A stretch of DNA of 64,000 nt from Rhyacophila brunnea (taxonomy: Eukaryota; Arthropoda; Insecta; Trichoptera; Rhyacophilidae), in the NCBI GenBank assembly GCA_022495005.1, contig JAGYXB010001790.1, positions 186,001 through 250,000 on the forward strand, in the 5' to 3' direction. Every line of letters starts with the position of its first letter. Positions within the stretch are counted from its first letter, which is position 1. The translations under genes were made by a program, and so were the position numbers. Of the stretch, positions 1-10,233 are shown piece after piece. The notes beneath the pieces are model-generated. The model did no database searches. It was not told the origin of the DNA and saw nothing but the letters and a program-made list of their open reading frames with translations.

Positions 1-1
1 T

Positions 2-472
2 CTAACGCTAGACACCGCACTCAACTTTTCTAAACACATTAGCGAAAAAAGACGCCAAGCCGTCATAGTCTTAGCACAGCTCAAACCCATGATAGGAAAT
101 AGGAGCAAGCTTGCCCATCGCAGCAAGCTGCTATTATACACAGCTATCGTTCGCCCCATTATGACCTACGCGTGCCCCGTCTGGGCATATGCCGGCCTAA
201 AATTCATCAACAAACTGCAAATCCTACAGAACAAAACTCTCAGAGCAATCACAAATGCTCCCTGGTTCGTCAGGAACACCACACTCCACAGCGATCTTAA
301 CTTGGAAACCCTCCAAACCCACATCCTCAAGCTCACGAAGCAATTCTACAGCTCCATCAACAACCATCCCAACACGACAATCAAAGACTTATTACAATAT
401 GACATACACGAGCACTATCAATTCGACCGGCCAAGGAGGGTACTCCTTCAGATACCCCCCTCCCCTAAATAA
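2..472 (+). CDS. Reverse transcriptase C-terminal fragment, Jockey clade LINE
   Basis: An open frame enters the window at base 2 without a start codon and ends at TAA 470-472, giving about 156 residues. The end of the RT domain and the thumb-like region are recognisable. The stretch NRSKLAHRSKLLLYTAIVRP is followed by IMTYACPVWAYAG, the conserved segment after the catalytic core of Jockey-clade RTs. LQILQNKTLRAITNAPWFVR and LHSDLNLETL follow, matching the usual 'LQ..QNK.LR...NAPW(F/Y)VRN..LH.DL' pattern. The catalytic FADD-type motif would lie upstream of the window. The protein ends in a proline-rich tail (PRRVLLQIPPSPK) that overlaps the first unit of the 3' UTR repeats. In vivo this enzyme would copy the element RNA at a nicked genomic site. 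No frameshift or internal stop is seen in the visible part, so the copy may be young. First ATG in frame is at 89, but it is internal. Confidence 0.85.
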   Translation, partial: LTLDTALNFSKHISEKRRQAVIVLAQLKPMIGNRSKLAHRSKLLLYTAIVRPIMTYACPVWAYAGLKFINKLQILQNKTLRAITNAPWFVRNTTLHSDLNLETLQTHILKLTKQFYSSINNHPNTTIKDLLQYDIHEHYQFDRPRRVLLQIPPSPK

Positions 473-790
473 TACTCTGTATTATTATTATTTTGCTATT
501 TCTCTTGTAATTTTCTCTTATGATTACAGATCCCTTGCCACTCAACCTAGACCGATCAACACCCAGGACGCCCGGATGACCCAGGAGGGTACTTCTATTA
601 ATTCCCCCCTCCCCTAATAAAATATCCTTTTTCCTCACATAAATTCTCTCTTTGTTTATTCTTTACTTCTTGTACTTCTCCATGATTACAGATCCCAGGC
701 CAATCAACCTAGACCGACCACCACCCAAGACGGCCGGATGACCCAGGAGGGTATTTCCCAAAAAAAATCCCCCCTCCCCTAAATAAATAT
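421..790 (+). repeat. Tandem repeat in the Jockey 3' UTR
   Basis: Three copies of a unit of about 150-162 bp. The best conserved block runs from a CCGG..GACCCAGGAGGGTA-like start to CCCCCCTCCCCTAA and occurs at about 424-470, 570-616 and 733-782. TGATTACAGATCCC precedes it at 521 and 683, an offset of 162. The first unit contains the end of the coding frame, so the array begins inside the ORF. Confidence 0.8.
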
Positions 791-852
791 CCTTTCTCCT
801 ACACTTTTACTATTTTTTGTAACCTTATGTCTCCCTACAGATTAAAACCACA

Positions 853-912
853 GCGGAGGGGTTTTTGGCCGGAGGTGGGCTTGCTCACCTCCGGAGTTTT
901 TCACCCCTCTGC
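853..912 (+). other. Nested stem-loop in the LINE 3' UTR
   Basis: Outer stem 853-862 (GCGGAGGGGT) pairs with 903-912 (ACCCCTCTGC) over 10 pairs including one G-U. An inner stem 869-877 (CCGGAGGTG) pairs perfectly with 886-894 (CACCTCCGG) around an 8-nt loop. T-rich spacers separate the stems. It sits between the 3' UTR repeats and the element end, where LINE RT recognition structures can lie; that role here is inferred. Confidence 0.7.
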
Positions 913-1390
913 GGCTCAAATTTTGATGAGCAAACGGGCTAAGACCCGAATGTACCATGCGATAAAGATGAGATTATGGATGCCGATTTGCTTGTGGCCT
1001 TCTCTCAGTCTTCCTGGGAACACTCGACTGGATTGGAAGAAGCTGACCCCAACACGGGACTCGGATTGGACCAACACCTAATCCCACGGACTGAACGCTG
1101 GACTCCGCAGAACCGGACTGAAGCGAGATGTGGGGTGGAAGGTCGATGGAGGCCTGGGACGGCGGCGGTTCTGTTGTTTTGTTTGCACACGTGAAACACT
1201 TTTATCTTTTTACTTACTAGAGATCCCTTCTCCCAGACCTAAAACCTAGCCTCGGTCGGTCGCGAAACCACTGAGGCCGGGTCCTTTTTCACACCCAATC
1301 ATGCTTCACTCCCGATAGGCACTTCATATAAAGGGGATAGACGCTAAAAACCGTCTAGGTGGCCCAAATGAATAAGCACATATCCTAAGT

Positions 1391-2049
1391 AAGCAGTTTA
1401 ACGGTATTTAAAGTCGCCTCTCACAATCGCATTTTATATATATATTATTAAAACAAGATTTCAAAACACTAACCTTGAGATTCAGAAAATGAGAGTGTTT
1501 GAACAAAACGTATGATCAGAGGTAGGTAGTTATCGAATATGTTAAATAAATATTAAGCTATATAACTTGAAAACACCTCAGATATATTACCTACCCACTA
1601 TAAAAAATCACATTTGAAAAAAAATGCGACGCCTGACGGGATTTAATGAATGCATGTTTTAATACTCCTACGTTTCCGGACATTTATTGATAGTGCATGA
1701 TTCGCATTTACTTCATTGAGTGCTATAAAATGGTAAAAACTGCCTATTACACACAATGGTAAGTGACAAGTGTGTCTACTACTAATATGAAATCAATTTC
1801 TTCAAATATACATCCATCAATATACACCCGTTATCCTGTTATCACCACGAGCTGAGTGACGTTGATGAGAGAGAATCTATCTCTCGAAGGGTTGCGATTT
1901 AGTTAAAAAAAACCTTCAATGGAAATGAGCTGGCACATAGTTCGAAAAAAGACAATCGTTGAAAAATCTAAAGTTAATAATCACAGGTCCTAGAAGAGTG
2001 GCCATCAACGTGCCTTCATCTGGATAGATTCTAGGTTGATAGTTATCAT
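1391..2049. other. Unassigned AT-rich DNA
   Basis: Flank of the LINE. No coding frame of note, no inverted ends and no similarity to other parts of the window were seen. Confidence 0.5.
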
Positions 2050-2112
2050 TTTCATATTAATACTGACGACCGAAGGTACTTGATGGAATTTGAATTTAAA
2101 TTCTAATGGATA
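2050..2112 (-). repeat. Fragment of the hammerhead-bearing repeat family (3' body)
   Basis: Read on the minus strand this gives ATCCATTAGAATTTAAATTC then AAATTCCATCAAGTACCTTC and GGTCG. That is the body segment that follows the ribozyme-like core in the copies at 34126-34280 and 53729-53800. The core itself is absent here. Confidence 0.6.
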
Positions 2113-2580
2113 TAATGGATTACGTGGGTTTATTTGTGAATTTGTTATATTAAAAAAAGTAGGTAGATATCATGTAAGAGTATTATTGAATATTAATTGT
2201 TTAACTAATGACTTTTAAAGACTGATTTTATAGTTAACTCTCTTGAGTGTAGTATTTCTATTGTTTATAATTACCAATGATAAATTATTAGGTTTTGGTG
2301 ATTTATATAATATGATTATAGAGTGTCTATTATTAATGATAAGGTAGGGGTTTTTTTACAAACACTTCCAGCTATTCATAAATTGTTTGTTATTTTATTA
2401 TTTAACTACGGCATTACAGCGATTGGCCAATGCGCCATAATACATAATCAATACAAAATTATAAAAATTAGTTAATTACAAAATAATAACCAGTACTTAT
2501 AACAAGAAAGTAGAAAAGACAGTATAGGTAGTCATAGTTTTTTTATTGTAATACTTGACTTAATAGCTAGGTGGCAAAGT

Positions 2581-2760
2581 TATTGTATTGATCTGTTATA
2601 TAAGTTAGAGTTAATTGTATTCTTGTCAGTGTGTCTTTGCCTTTTGATGAGTGTACATAGTGCCTGAAGATGCCGAAAGGCGAGACCCGGGTCGCAAATA
2701 ACGACTCAAATGGAATAGTACAAAACGTAAATCCATTAGAATGTGTCATTTTCAATTTAC
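2581..2760 (+). repeat. Hammerhead-bearing dispersed repeat, copy A
   Basis: The region upstream of the core (TTATATAAGTTAGAGTTAAT and CTTTTGATGAGTG) is shared with the minus-strand copy at 53500-53665. The region downstream (ACTCAAATGGAATAGTACAA then AATCCATTAGAAT) is shared with copies at 34 and 53 kb. No open frame is associated with it. The autonomous partner, if any, is not in the window. Confidence 0.65.
2646..2710 (+). ncRNA. Hammerhead ribozyme-like motif, copy A (core mutated)
   Basis: CTGAAGA (2664-2670) fits the hammerhead CUGANGA core. GCC GAAA GGC (2672-2681) can form stem II. The second core box reads GAGA instead of GAAA at 2682-2685. ACCCGGGT (2685-2692) forms a self-complementary stem III, and GTC ends at C2693, the expected cleavage position. 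Stem I is supported by GCA 2694-2696 with TGC 2661-2663 and ACTCA 2704-2708 with TGAGT 2648-2652, separated by an internal loop. The A-to-G change in the invariant box and an extra T at 2671 make activity of this copy doubtful. Confidence 0.55.
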
Positions 2761-3823
2761 ATCGTACAAAAATAAAAAAAACAAAATATACAGCGTATAT
2801 TAAACAATCGACAAAGGACAACAGAAGAGGGCTAAAATTAACAAAGGCACAACAAATATTACTCGAAACTTGTTAAAAGCCAGAATAATACAATATTGTC
2901 GGTTAGTGTAAAACACAGCAGCGCTTGTGTAGCAGAACTTATTAAAGGGACCACACAATTCTCTCAGTATTAGAAAAGTTGACCCCAATAGCAAGCTGGC
3001 CGTCTATAACTTTGGATGGAAGCGTCTACTAAAAGCATTCGGTTCTTAGACTATAGATACATCTAGACGCCACCCGTTGCATTGCTAAATGAAGCCGCGT
3101 GCCTTGAAATGAGCGAACGCATTCGTCTACAAATGTTCGAGACCATAGACCATTTCGCTAGTGCTCGCCTAAAGTGCTCGCACTAGACGCTCAGAATTAA
3201 AATATAATTTTCTATTTTTTTACGTTATATAGTATTTTAAGCGGTCAAAATGCAACCATTAGGTAAAAATATCCATAATTTAAGTTATTTTAAAGAAACA
3301 CTAGGTCACTGATATTAAAATATATAATAAAATACAAACAAATTATCACGAACATGTATCAACTTACCTATGAAACGTAATACCATCTTCTGGCTTATCA
3401 GTACGGCTACCACATTTTAAGACAACACACAGAACCATCTTTTCTACTTAATTAACTAAAAGTATTTACCATTGACTTTATGTTTAACACAAAAAATATC
3501 AATTTTAGCAACACGAGCTCGCAAGTTATCGACCTTATGTGAAGCGTTTCGCCCTGATTTGATGGCGATACTTTTGGAAACTAGCTCACAGATATGTAGA
3601 CCTTTTATCTTACTCTAGCGCGTGTCGCAGAGATTGTAAGGGTGCCGAATACTTTCTCACTCGCACTCATGCATCGTTTTTGTTCAGGCCTTGATTCGGT
3701 TAAAGTTTCACAGTAACTCAATAATAAGATCGCTTCGAGTCTCCCCGCTCACAATATGTAACAGCGGTACACAAAGCAATATTGCAACGTTTACATGTCA
3801 AACTGGCACACGGTTTAGTACAC
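2761..3823. other. Unassigned AT-rich DNA with a possible small MITE
   Basis: The only structure seen is a perfect 8-bp inverted pair, AGCGTCTA at 3021-3028 and TAGACGCT at 3184-3191. It bounds 171 bp that are less AT-rich than the surroundings. No target duplication is convincing, so it is not called as an element. Confidence 0.35.
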
Positions 3824-4269
3824 ATGAGTCGCCCATTTCCAAAAATCATCTTATCCAGTTTTGACAAAAAATGAACTGAATATGCAATTTTATTCGTTAT
3901 TCAAAGGGACACACACGTATTCTATAAAAAATTCCAAAACTAGTCTTTTGGAGTCAGAAAAACATCGTTCAATTTCAAAATGCATCTTGTCCGTGTGGTG
4001 GCCATTTTCAAATATCATCTTTTCCCTTGTTACAGAGTGAGTATTTTGAAACGTTCGCCCAATACGGGAAAGTATATCATGTTCTGCAAAAACCTTCAAG
4101 TATTTTATTGGAAAACCTCTGTAGTTACAATATTAAAAGCACCCGTTCAATGGCCGAAGAAAAAAATTGTTATTTTTTTTTTCTATGTAGAAAGGTTCCA
4201 CACATTTTTTGTGAATATCTCAAAATAAAACAAAATGGACAAGATGAATTTTGGAAATGGGTGACTCAT
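3824..4269. mobile_element. Non-autonomous inverted-repeat element (MITE), family unknown
   Basis: The left end ATGAGTCGCCCATTTCCAAA is mirrored by the reverse complement of the right end, ATGAGTCACCCATTTCCAAA. Similarity continues through TCATCTT(A/G)TCCA over about 40 bp. A related CATCTTGTCC segment lies in the interior. Target-site duplication is unclear, so the superfamily is open. Open frames inside are not conserved coding sequence. Confidence 0.5.
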
Positions 4270-6396
4270 AATATATAATATGGTTTTAGGAACACAGTAG
4301 GTACGTATGCCTACATATATGTTGATATATTCGTGTAGGTATATAAATAAAACAGATTCTAGCGTGATAAAAAAAACGTAGTACCTACAGTATGTGTACA
4401 CCCGCGCATCGTCATACGACTTTCTTCATAATATAATAATGAAATCATCAGGTAACCTAACCTAATAGCCCATTTACACTCGGGTGGTTTTACTGCTGAC
4501 AATACGTTTTGTCGCGATGATAAAAATAAAATGCAAATGAAAACAATTATTGTCATGCGAATTGCAACAAAAAATGGATGGATCAAAAAAGTTTAGTGGC
4601 TTCTGAACTTTCACGCGACCCTGGCGACAAAATGATATAGGAAATAGATATACCGCGGAGAACACAAAACATAGTAGGTACGTAACAAACAACAAACGTT
4701 TCTCACAGTTATATTAAAAATTAAATTGGCGCGACAATCAGCATTTTTGTGTGTGAACAGTTACTGTCGCGAAATTTTAATTTGCACGCTATTGCTGGTA
4801 GTAAATAAATAAAAAAGGGGTTTACCGGCTAATAAAGATGTGTACCTATATTGTGCTAATTAGAAAATACAATACGATAGAAAAAAGAAACTGATGTTAA
4901 AACGACACCATAACGCTTGAAACACAAAAACCTACAACTAATAATGAACTATGGACGTATCTATATGTCGTCTCAATTCCATTATTGCCAGTGGATCTTC
5001 CTGGTATATTCGTAACCAAAAACCCAGCCCTAATAACGTATCAATTTAATAAAAAATAATATGCTTTATTCCATATAAACGTTTGACTAATTAATAAAGC
5101 ATAATAACGTCGTGTAGAACCCAAGGACTACAAGGAAAATCCTTCCAAGCGGAAAAATATTATATATCACGGACCTGGGAGTAATAACAAGAACCTGAAA
5201 TACAAGACGGGTTGTAAAATCAAGAGGGCACTTGAAAATGTGAGCATATCTCCCTCGGAGGTTTACCTTACAACGAAAAATATACCGACGCAAGATAAGC
5301 TAGGAAGAATATAAACATGACATGCCTAACAAATTAGGCTGTCTGTCTGCCATGTTAAAAAATGAAAAGGAAATAACAAAAAAAATATATATACTTTTAA
5401 AACACACCAAATTTTCTTATGTACCTGCATTTTGATTTTCTTCATTTCATCCATACATACAAAAAAAAAATTGTACCGTCAGATTGATAAGTAAATGTAG
5501 GGATTACAACATATTCCACTTTCTCTATCCTCATTGTTCTATAAATTTCTATATTCAGCAGAATAATAATTAGTGGGTGCAAGAAGAACATAACTGAAAT
5601 TGTAACGCCAGCTAATGTTAGGTAAATGTTAATAGTATTTCGAGGGCTTAGTGTCAAACAACACTATCTACAAAAGTGCAACTTTACAGGAGAGCCAAAA
5701 ATCGTTATTTTAGATTCTTGTAACTCAACAAGGAAATGTTTATTTAAAACCTAATGTTAATATTTTATAATTTATTGTGTATTGTACATTTATCTTGCTT
5801 ATGATGATGTTAAAATTTATAGGGATAGTTTTTAAAAAATATGAAAACAAGGGTAACTTATGTAGTTAGCGTTAAACTTGACTGACGATTTAATAAGAAA
5901 TTAGAAAAGATTGACATAACGTTGTTTGACTACCATGTAGCCATAAATGTAAAATAACGTTATCTCAAAAAAAAAAAAAAACACTTTTTTGTAGATAACG
6001 TTGTCTGACTTTAAGCACTCGATTTAGTAAGTTAAATTGGTAGCCATTTTTTGATGGACTTTAACAGGATCGAACTGGATCAGTAGCTGAATGGACAAGG
6101 CCCGAATTTTTTTAAATACGTATTATCATATATATTATGTATATGAAGAAAGTGACATTTAATAATTATAAATTCAAAACGCTCACAACATGACATGAAA
6201 ATGGAAGTTCAAATTCTACTCGGTCCATTTTTTTCAAGAATTTCTCCAATGATTATATATTTATTTTCAAAATGTACGGATGTCTAGTTTTTTAAATCTA
6301 CCTACATACGTACATACCTATATCCATAGCAGAAACTGTATATAGTCAGGCCGCGGCGTTGAATTGCGAGTTCGGATGGTAGTACAAGTTATTGCT
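4270..6396. other. Unassigned AT-rich DNA
   Basis: Holds a run of 14 A flanked by two AACGTT-containing copies (palindrome ATAACGTTAT at 5954-5963 and GATAACGTTG near 5994). Otherwise no gene, RNA or element was recognised. Frames of up to about 83 codons here show no family motif. Confidence 0.4.
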
Positions 6397-6398
6397 TA

Positions 6399-6774
6399 AG
6401 GCTATACCTCAGCTGAGGCATGGTCTAAAAAGATCGTGACTAGGCGATGCGCGGATTGCGGGTCGCGGGTGAAAATCACGCAAGTCGAACGAAATATAAT
6501 TTGTCATAAAAGTTCAACATGCGTCCTTATTATGTTATGTTTATTATTATATTCGTAATAATAATAGTATATTCATTGACATGTTTTCTTTTTCAAGTAC
6601 ATGCGGAACGTTTTTTAGTCATCTTTACACGATTTAAGAATATTTTCATCTGACTCCATCAGAAAAGAAATTGACGTGCGAACAGGTCAACTATCCCTCT
6701 CCGAATGGCAACGCGCCGCAAAATTTCGTTCCACAATGTTGAAAATTATTTGCCGTTTCCCTTATGTACGCTCT
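6399..6774 (+). mobile_element. TA-flanked MITE, copy 1 (pair with 57012-57375)
   Basis: Starts AGGCTATACCTCAGC and ends at GTACGCTCT, flanked by TA (6397-6398 and 6775-6776). The interior shares long segments in reverse complement with 57012-57375, for example ATGCGCGGATTGCGGGTCGC and the AAATTATTTGCCGTTTC block. The right terminal repeat is degraded here but clearer in the other copy. The TA target suggests a Tc1/mariner-type mobiliser. Confidence 0.6.
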
Positions 6775-6776
6775 TA

Positions 6777-7816
6777 ACGTCTAATACACTGCGGTAACCT
6801 TTTTGCAGTAAATGATAATTTTCAGTTGCCTATTTCATCCAAATTAATTAAACGCATTACACATTTATTACATATTCATTTCAATATGAAACTATCATTA
6901 AATTCTGCAAACAGTTAACCATATTGCATTCGAAATATGACCATTAACTAGCACTACGATCTAAATTCACAGTTTCGTACCGCGGTCTTATTATAGTGGG
7001 CCTTGATCCATAGTACAAGTAAATATCGATTTGTTGTACACTCTCCTCGTAGCATATTTATAAAACTAATTATATAAATGCGTACAACATTGTAGATACT
7101 ATGTCACGTTCTAACATCCCTTGGGAGAAAATACAACTTAATTAATGAATACTTAATACATACAATGAGATAGAGAATTATAATGTGTAGTGCAGTGGTG
7201 AATACAGAGTTCAACATGTCGGTAAACTTAATTCACTAAAACATCTATCCTGAGATCTGAGGAATACATAATTAAAGCGCTTTGTTGTCAAATATGAAAA
7301 TAAGTAATTAATGAATTCATCAAACTATTACATTAATAGTTTATAGTGTGTGTAAATGGCGCGAGTTAAAACATCTATTAATGTGAATGCGCCGCCTACC
7401 AGAGATACCTAGCGGAAAATACGAAGCTTGCAAATTCAAACATTTTATTGATAATTTACATTAGGTATAAGGTGTTTTAATTAATAAATACGTATCTAAG
7501 AACATAAAAATATTTTTTTATTTCAAGTCAAAGATAAACTTACAATTAAAAAAAACTTTGAAGCAGTTAAAAGATGCCATCTTTTTATTGCATATTAGTT
7601 TATTAAGGTTATCTTTATCAAAATCGTATTTCAAATTCATTTAAAAAAATATATATGTTTAATTTGAAATTCTTTAAATTTATATACCTAAAATCGTGCT
7701 TCAATATTTTGACCATGCCGAAATTGGATATAAGGGGTATGAAAATATGACAAAAACAATAAATTTCTTATTTCAAAATATTTTTTTCAGTAAAATTAAA
7801 ATAGAACCAGACTCGC
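6777..7816. other. Unassigned AT-rich DNA
   Basis: Lies between a MITE and palindromic element 1. Nothing beyond simple A/T-rich sequence was recognised. Confidence 0.4.
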
Positions 7817-9216
7817 TTAAGGGGGGACATGCTCGTCGAAGGTCAAAATTGAGTTTTTATTGTATTTTCAAACCATGATTCTGGACACTCCTTAAACGTT
7901 GTAGATAATCTATTTACATAATTTTGAAGCCTTATTATTCTTTATAGTTATTTTGAACATTTGATGACTGCATAAAGTATTTTTGTTACATAAAATAGTA
8001 TTCTTTTAAACCTCTCGCTCTAATGTTTTAGAATATAGTCATATTTCGGTACATAACTGTGCAGCGGTGTTAAAATTTTTTACATTTATTAATTTTAAAC
8101 GCATTTATAAAACCATTAGTATAATTTATTACGAGATAATTTTTGTAAAATATTCACGACAAAAAATTATATTGATAATCTCTGTGATCCCAAATTTGAT
8201 AAGAATTAGGCATTTTATTATTCAAAAAATCGGCAAGATTAACACATTTGAAGATAATTTTAAAGATACTTATTATAAGCTATGTCTTTGACCATTCAAG
8301 AGTGATAAACGTCTTATGAATAATGATTGCTTTATAATAATTATTGACCTAAGAATAAGGTAGTGTTTTTTTGAAATACGCCATTTCTTTTGTCATTCCC
8401 CAGTGGTAAAGCTACAACATACGGCCGTAGCCATAAACTGACAAACTATAATTGAAGTAGGGAGTAAAATGATATTGACGCGCGTGTTTGAACATGTACC
8501 GTTTAAAAAAAAATAAAAAAAAAATCAGTTAGGTACATGTTCAAACACGAGCGTTAACATAATTTTACTCTTTACTTTAATTATAGTTTGTCAATTTATG
8601 GCTACGGCCGTATGTTGTAGCTTAACCACTAGAGAATGACAAAAGAAATGGCATATTTCAAAAAAACACTACCTTATTCTTAGGTCAATAATTATTATAA
8701 AGCAATCATTATTCATAAGATGTTTATCACACTTGAATGGTCAAAAACATAGCTTATAATAAATATCTTTAAAATCATCTTCAAATGTGTTAATCTTGCT
8801 GATTTTTTGAATAATAAAATGCCTAATTCTTGTCAAATTTGGGATCACAGAGATTATCAATATAATTTTTTATCGTGAATATTTTACAAAAATTATCTCG
8901 TAATAAATTATACTAATGGTTTCATAAATGCGTTTAAAAATTAATAAATGTAAAAAATCGTAACACCGCTGCACAGATATGTACCGAAATATGACTATAT
9001 TCTAAAACATTAGAGCGAGAGGTTTAAAAGAATACTATTTTATGTAACAAAAATACTTTATGCAGTCTTAAAATGTTCAAAATAACTATAAAGGATAATA
9101 AGGCTTCAAAATTATATAAATAGATTATCTACAAAGTTTAAGGAGTGTCCAGAATCATGGTTTAAAAATACAATAAAAACTCAATTTTGACCTTCGACGA
9201 GCATGTCCCCCCTTAA
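7817..9216. mobile_element. Giant palindromic (foldback) element, copy 1, with TTAA flanks
   Basis: Element 7821-9212 (1392 bp), flanked by TTAA at 7817-7820 and 9213-9216. It starts GGGGGGACATGCTCGTCGAA and ends with the reverse complement. The inverted similarity runs through the whole element to AACATGTACC (8491-8500) and GGTACATGTT (8532-8541), leaving a 31-nt A-rich loop. Arms are therefore about 690 bp each, with only scattered mismatches. No transposase frame is present; the open frames inside are non-coding arm sequence read through. TTAA duplication is typical of piggyBac and is also reported for Sola3. The GGGGGG start read inward is unlike the usual piggyBac CCC, so the superfamily is left open. 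Confidence 0.85.
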
Positions 9217-9703
9217 TACTGTCGATATAATCTAATAAATACCAAAAGCCATCAAATCATTTTTCGAGCGTATCGTGCCGCGCGTGTGAAAGAAAATCAT
9301 TACAAATTTATAACATCAATTCAGGATCATAATTAATATGCCACACGACAAGAGATATTTTTTCACTTTTTTTTTGTAATCAATAATGTTTTATTATTTC
9401 ATAAATCACGTCACCCTGGAAAACTATGTGTCCTTGATAAATAATTACAACAAGGTTTGTATGAACCACACAAATCATGTCCTTTTGTTTAGACGTATGT
9501 ATACATTTTCCCAAAACTCAAACTATATAATAAATATTACGATCCCACGGAGATAATATATAGAATATATGGGATGTTGCGTACATCTGAAAAATTATAT
9601 ATATGCGAAATGATTTACGTGCAAATATGTAATATCGTATGTGTGAAAAAGTATTAAACTTGCTTTCCTCTCTTGGAAATAGTAGATCCTAACCAAACAT
9701 TCA
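9217..9703. other. Unassigned AT-rich DNA
   Basis: Spacer between palindromic element 1 and the next MITE; no feature seen. Confidence 0.4.
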
Positions 9704-9964
9704 TATCGTCTCTGTTCTGGCAGAACACACTAACTGGAGAATACTAGTTTTGAGTAATTTGACTTTGAAGTTGTTAAAATGTTTGAAATGATCTATCATG
9801 TGAGTTTATTAAGTAATCGTAAAAAGGATGACTTTAAAATAAAGACTGTTTATTTATTGAGAAGGTTTCCAGACGGTAAAGTTTGAAAGAAGAAACATTT
9901 TAGTATAACTAACTCAATATGTCATTTTTTCGAATTAGTGTCTTCTGCCAGAACAGTGACGATA
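9704..9964. mobile_element. Short MITE with about 25-bp terminal inverted repeats
   Basis: Left end TCGTCTCTGTTCTGGCAGAA (from 9706) and the reverse complement of the right end TCGTCACTGTTCTGGCAGAA (to 9962) match at 19 of 20 bases. Similarity extends through (C/G)ACACTAA. TA dinucleotides flank both sides (9704-9705, 9963-9964), which suggests a TA-targeting family. The 257-bp interior has no coding sequence. Confidence 0.65.
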
Positions 9965-10233
9965 TCATATTTCTTGTTATAGACTTGTCTCAAAAAATCA
10001 TTTATTTGAAAAAGTCAACGAATTTTGACAGTTTGATTGATCTAAGGAAAATAATATGTAATTTATTCTTATGTATGTATTAATTACACACATTCTCTAC
10101 ATAATATGTACACCAAAGACATTGAAGAAATACTTTTAAGTGGTGCTAAGGATAATGACACCAAAGTACTACTATTTTAACTTATGTGTACCACCCACAC
10201 CATTCATTTAAGCAGGAACTGAACAGTGTTATT

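Larger units (their letters stand above)
1..1390 (+). mobile_element. 3' part of a Jockey-type non-LTR retrotransposon (LINE)
   Basis: The window opens inside the reverse transcriptase frame of a LINE. It continues through a stop codon at 470-472, a 3' UTR made of repeated blocks (421-790), a strong nested hairpin (853-912) and a GC-richer tail ending near the GACGCTAAAAACCGTCTAGG segment around 1345-1390. Base composition then drops back to AT-rich background, which is why the end is placed at about 1390; no poly(A) tail or target-site duplication was identified. Clade assignment rests on the protein fragment described separately. The 5' part lies outside the window. Confidence 0.75.

Noticed and set aside
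3021..3191. Small MITE bounded by AGCGTCTA and TAGACGCT
   Set aside because: The inverted ends are only 8 bp and no target duplication is visible.
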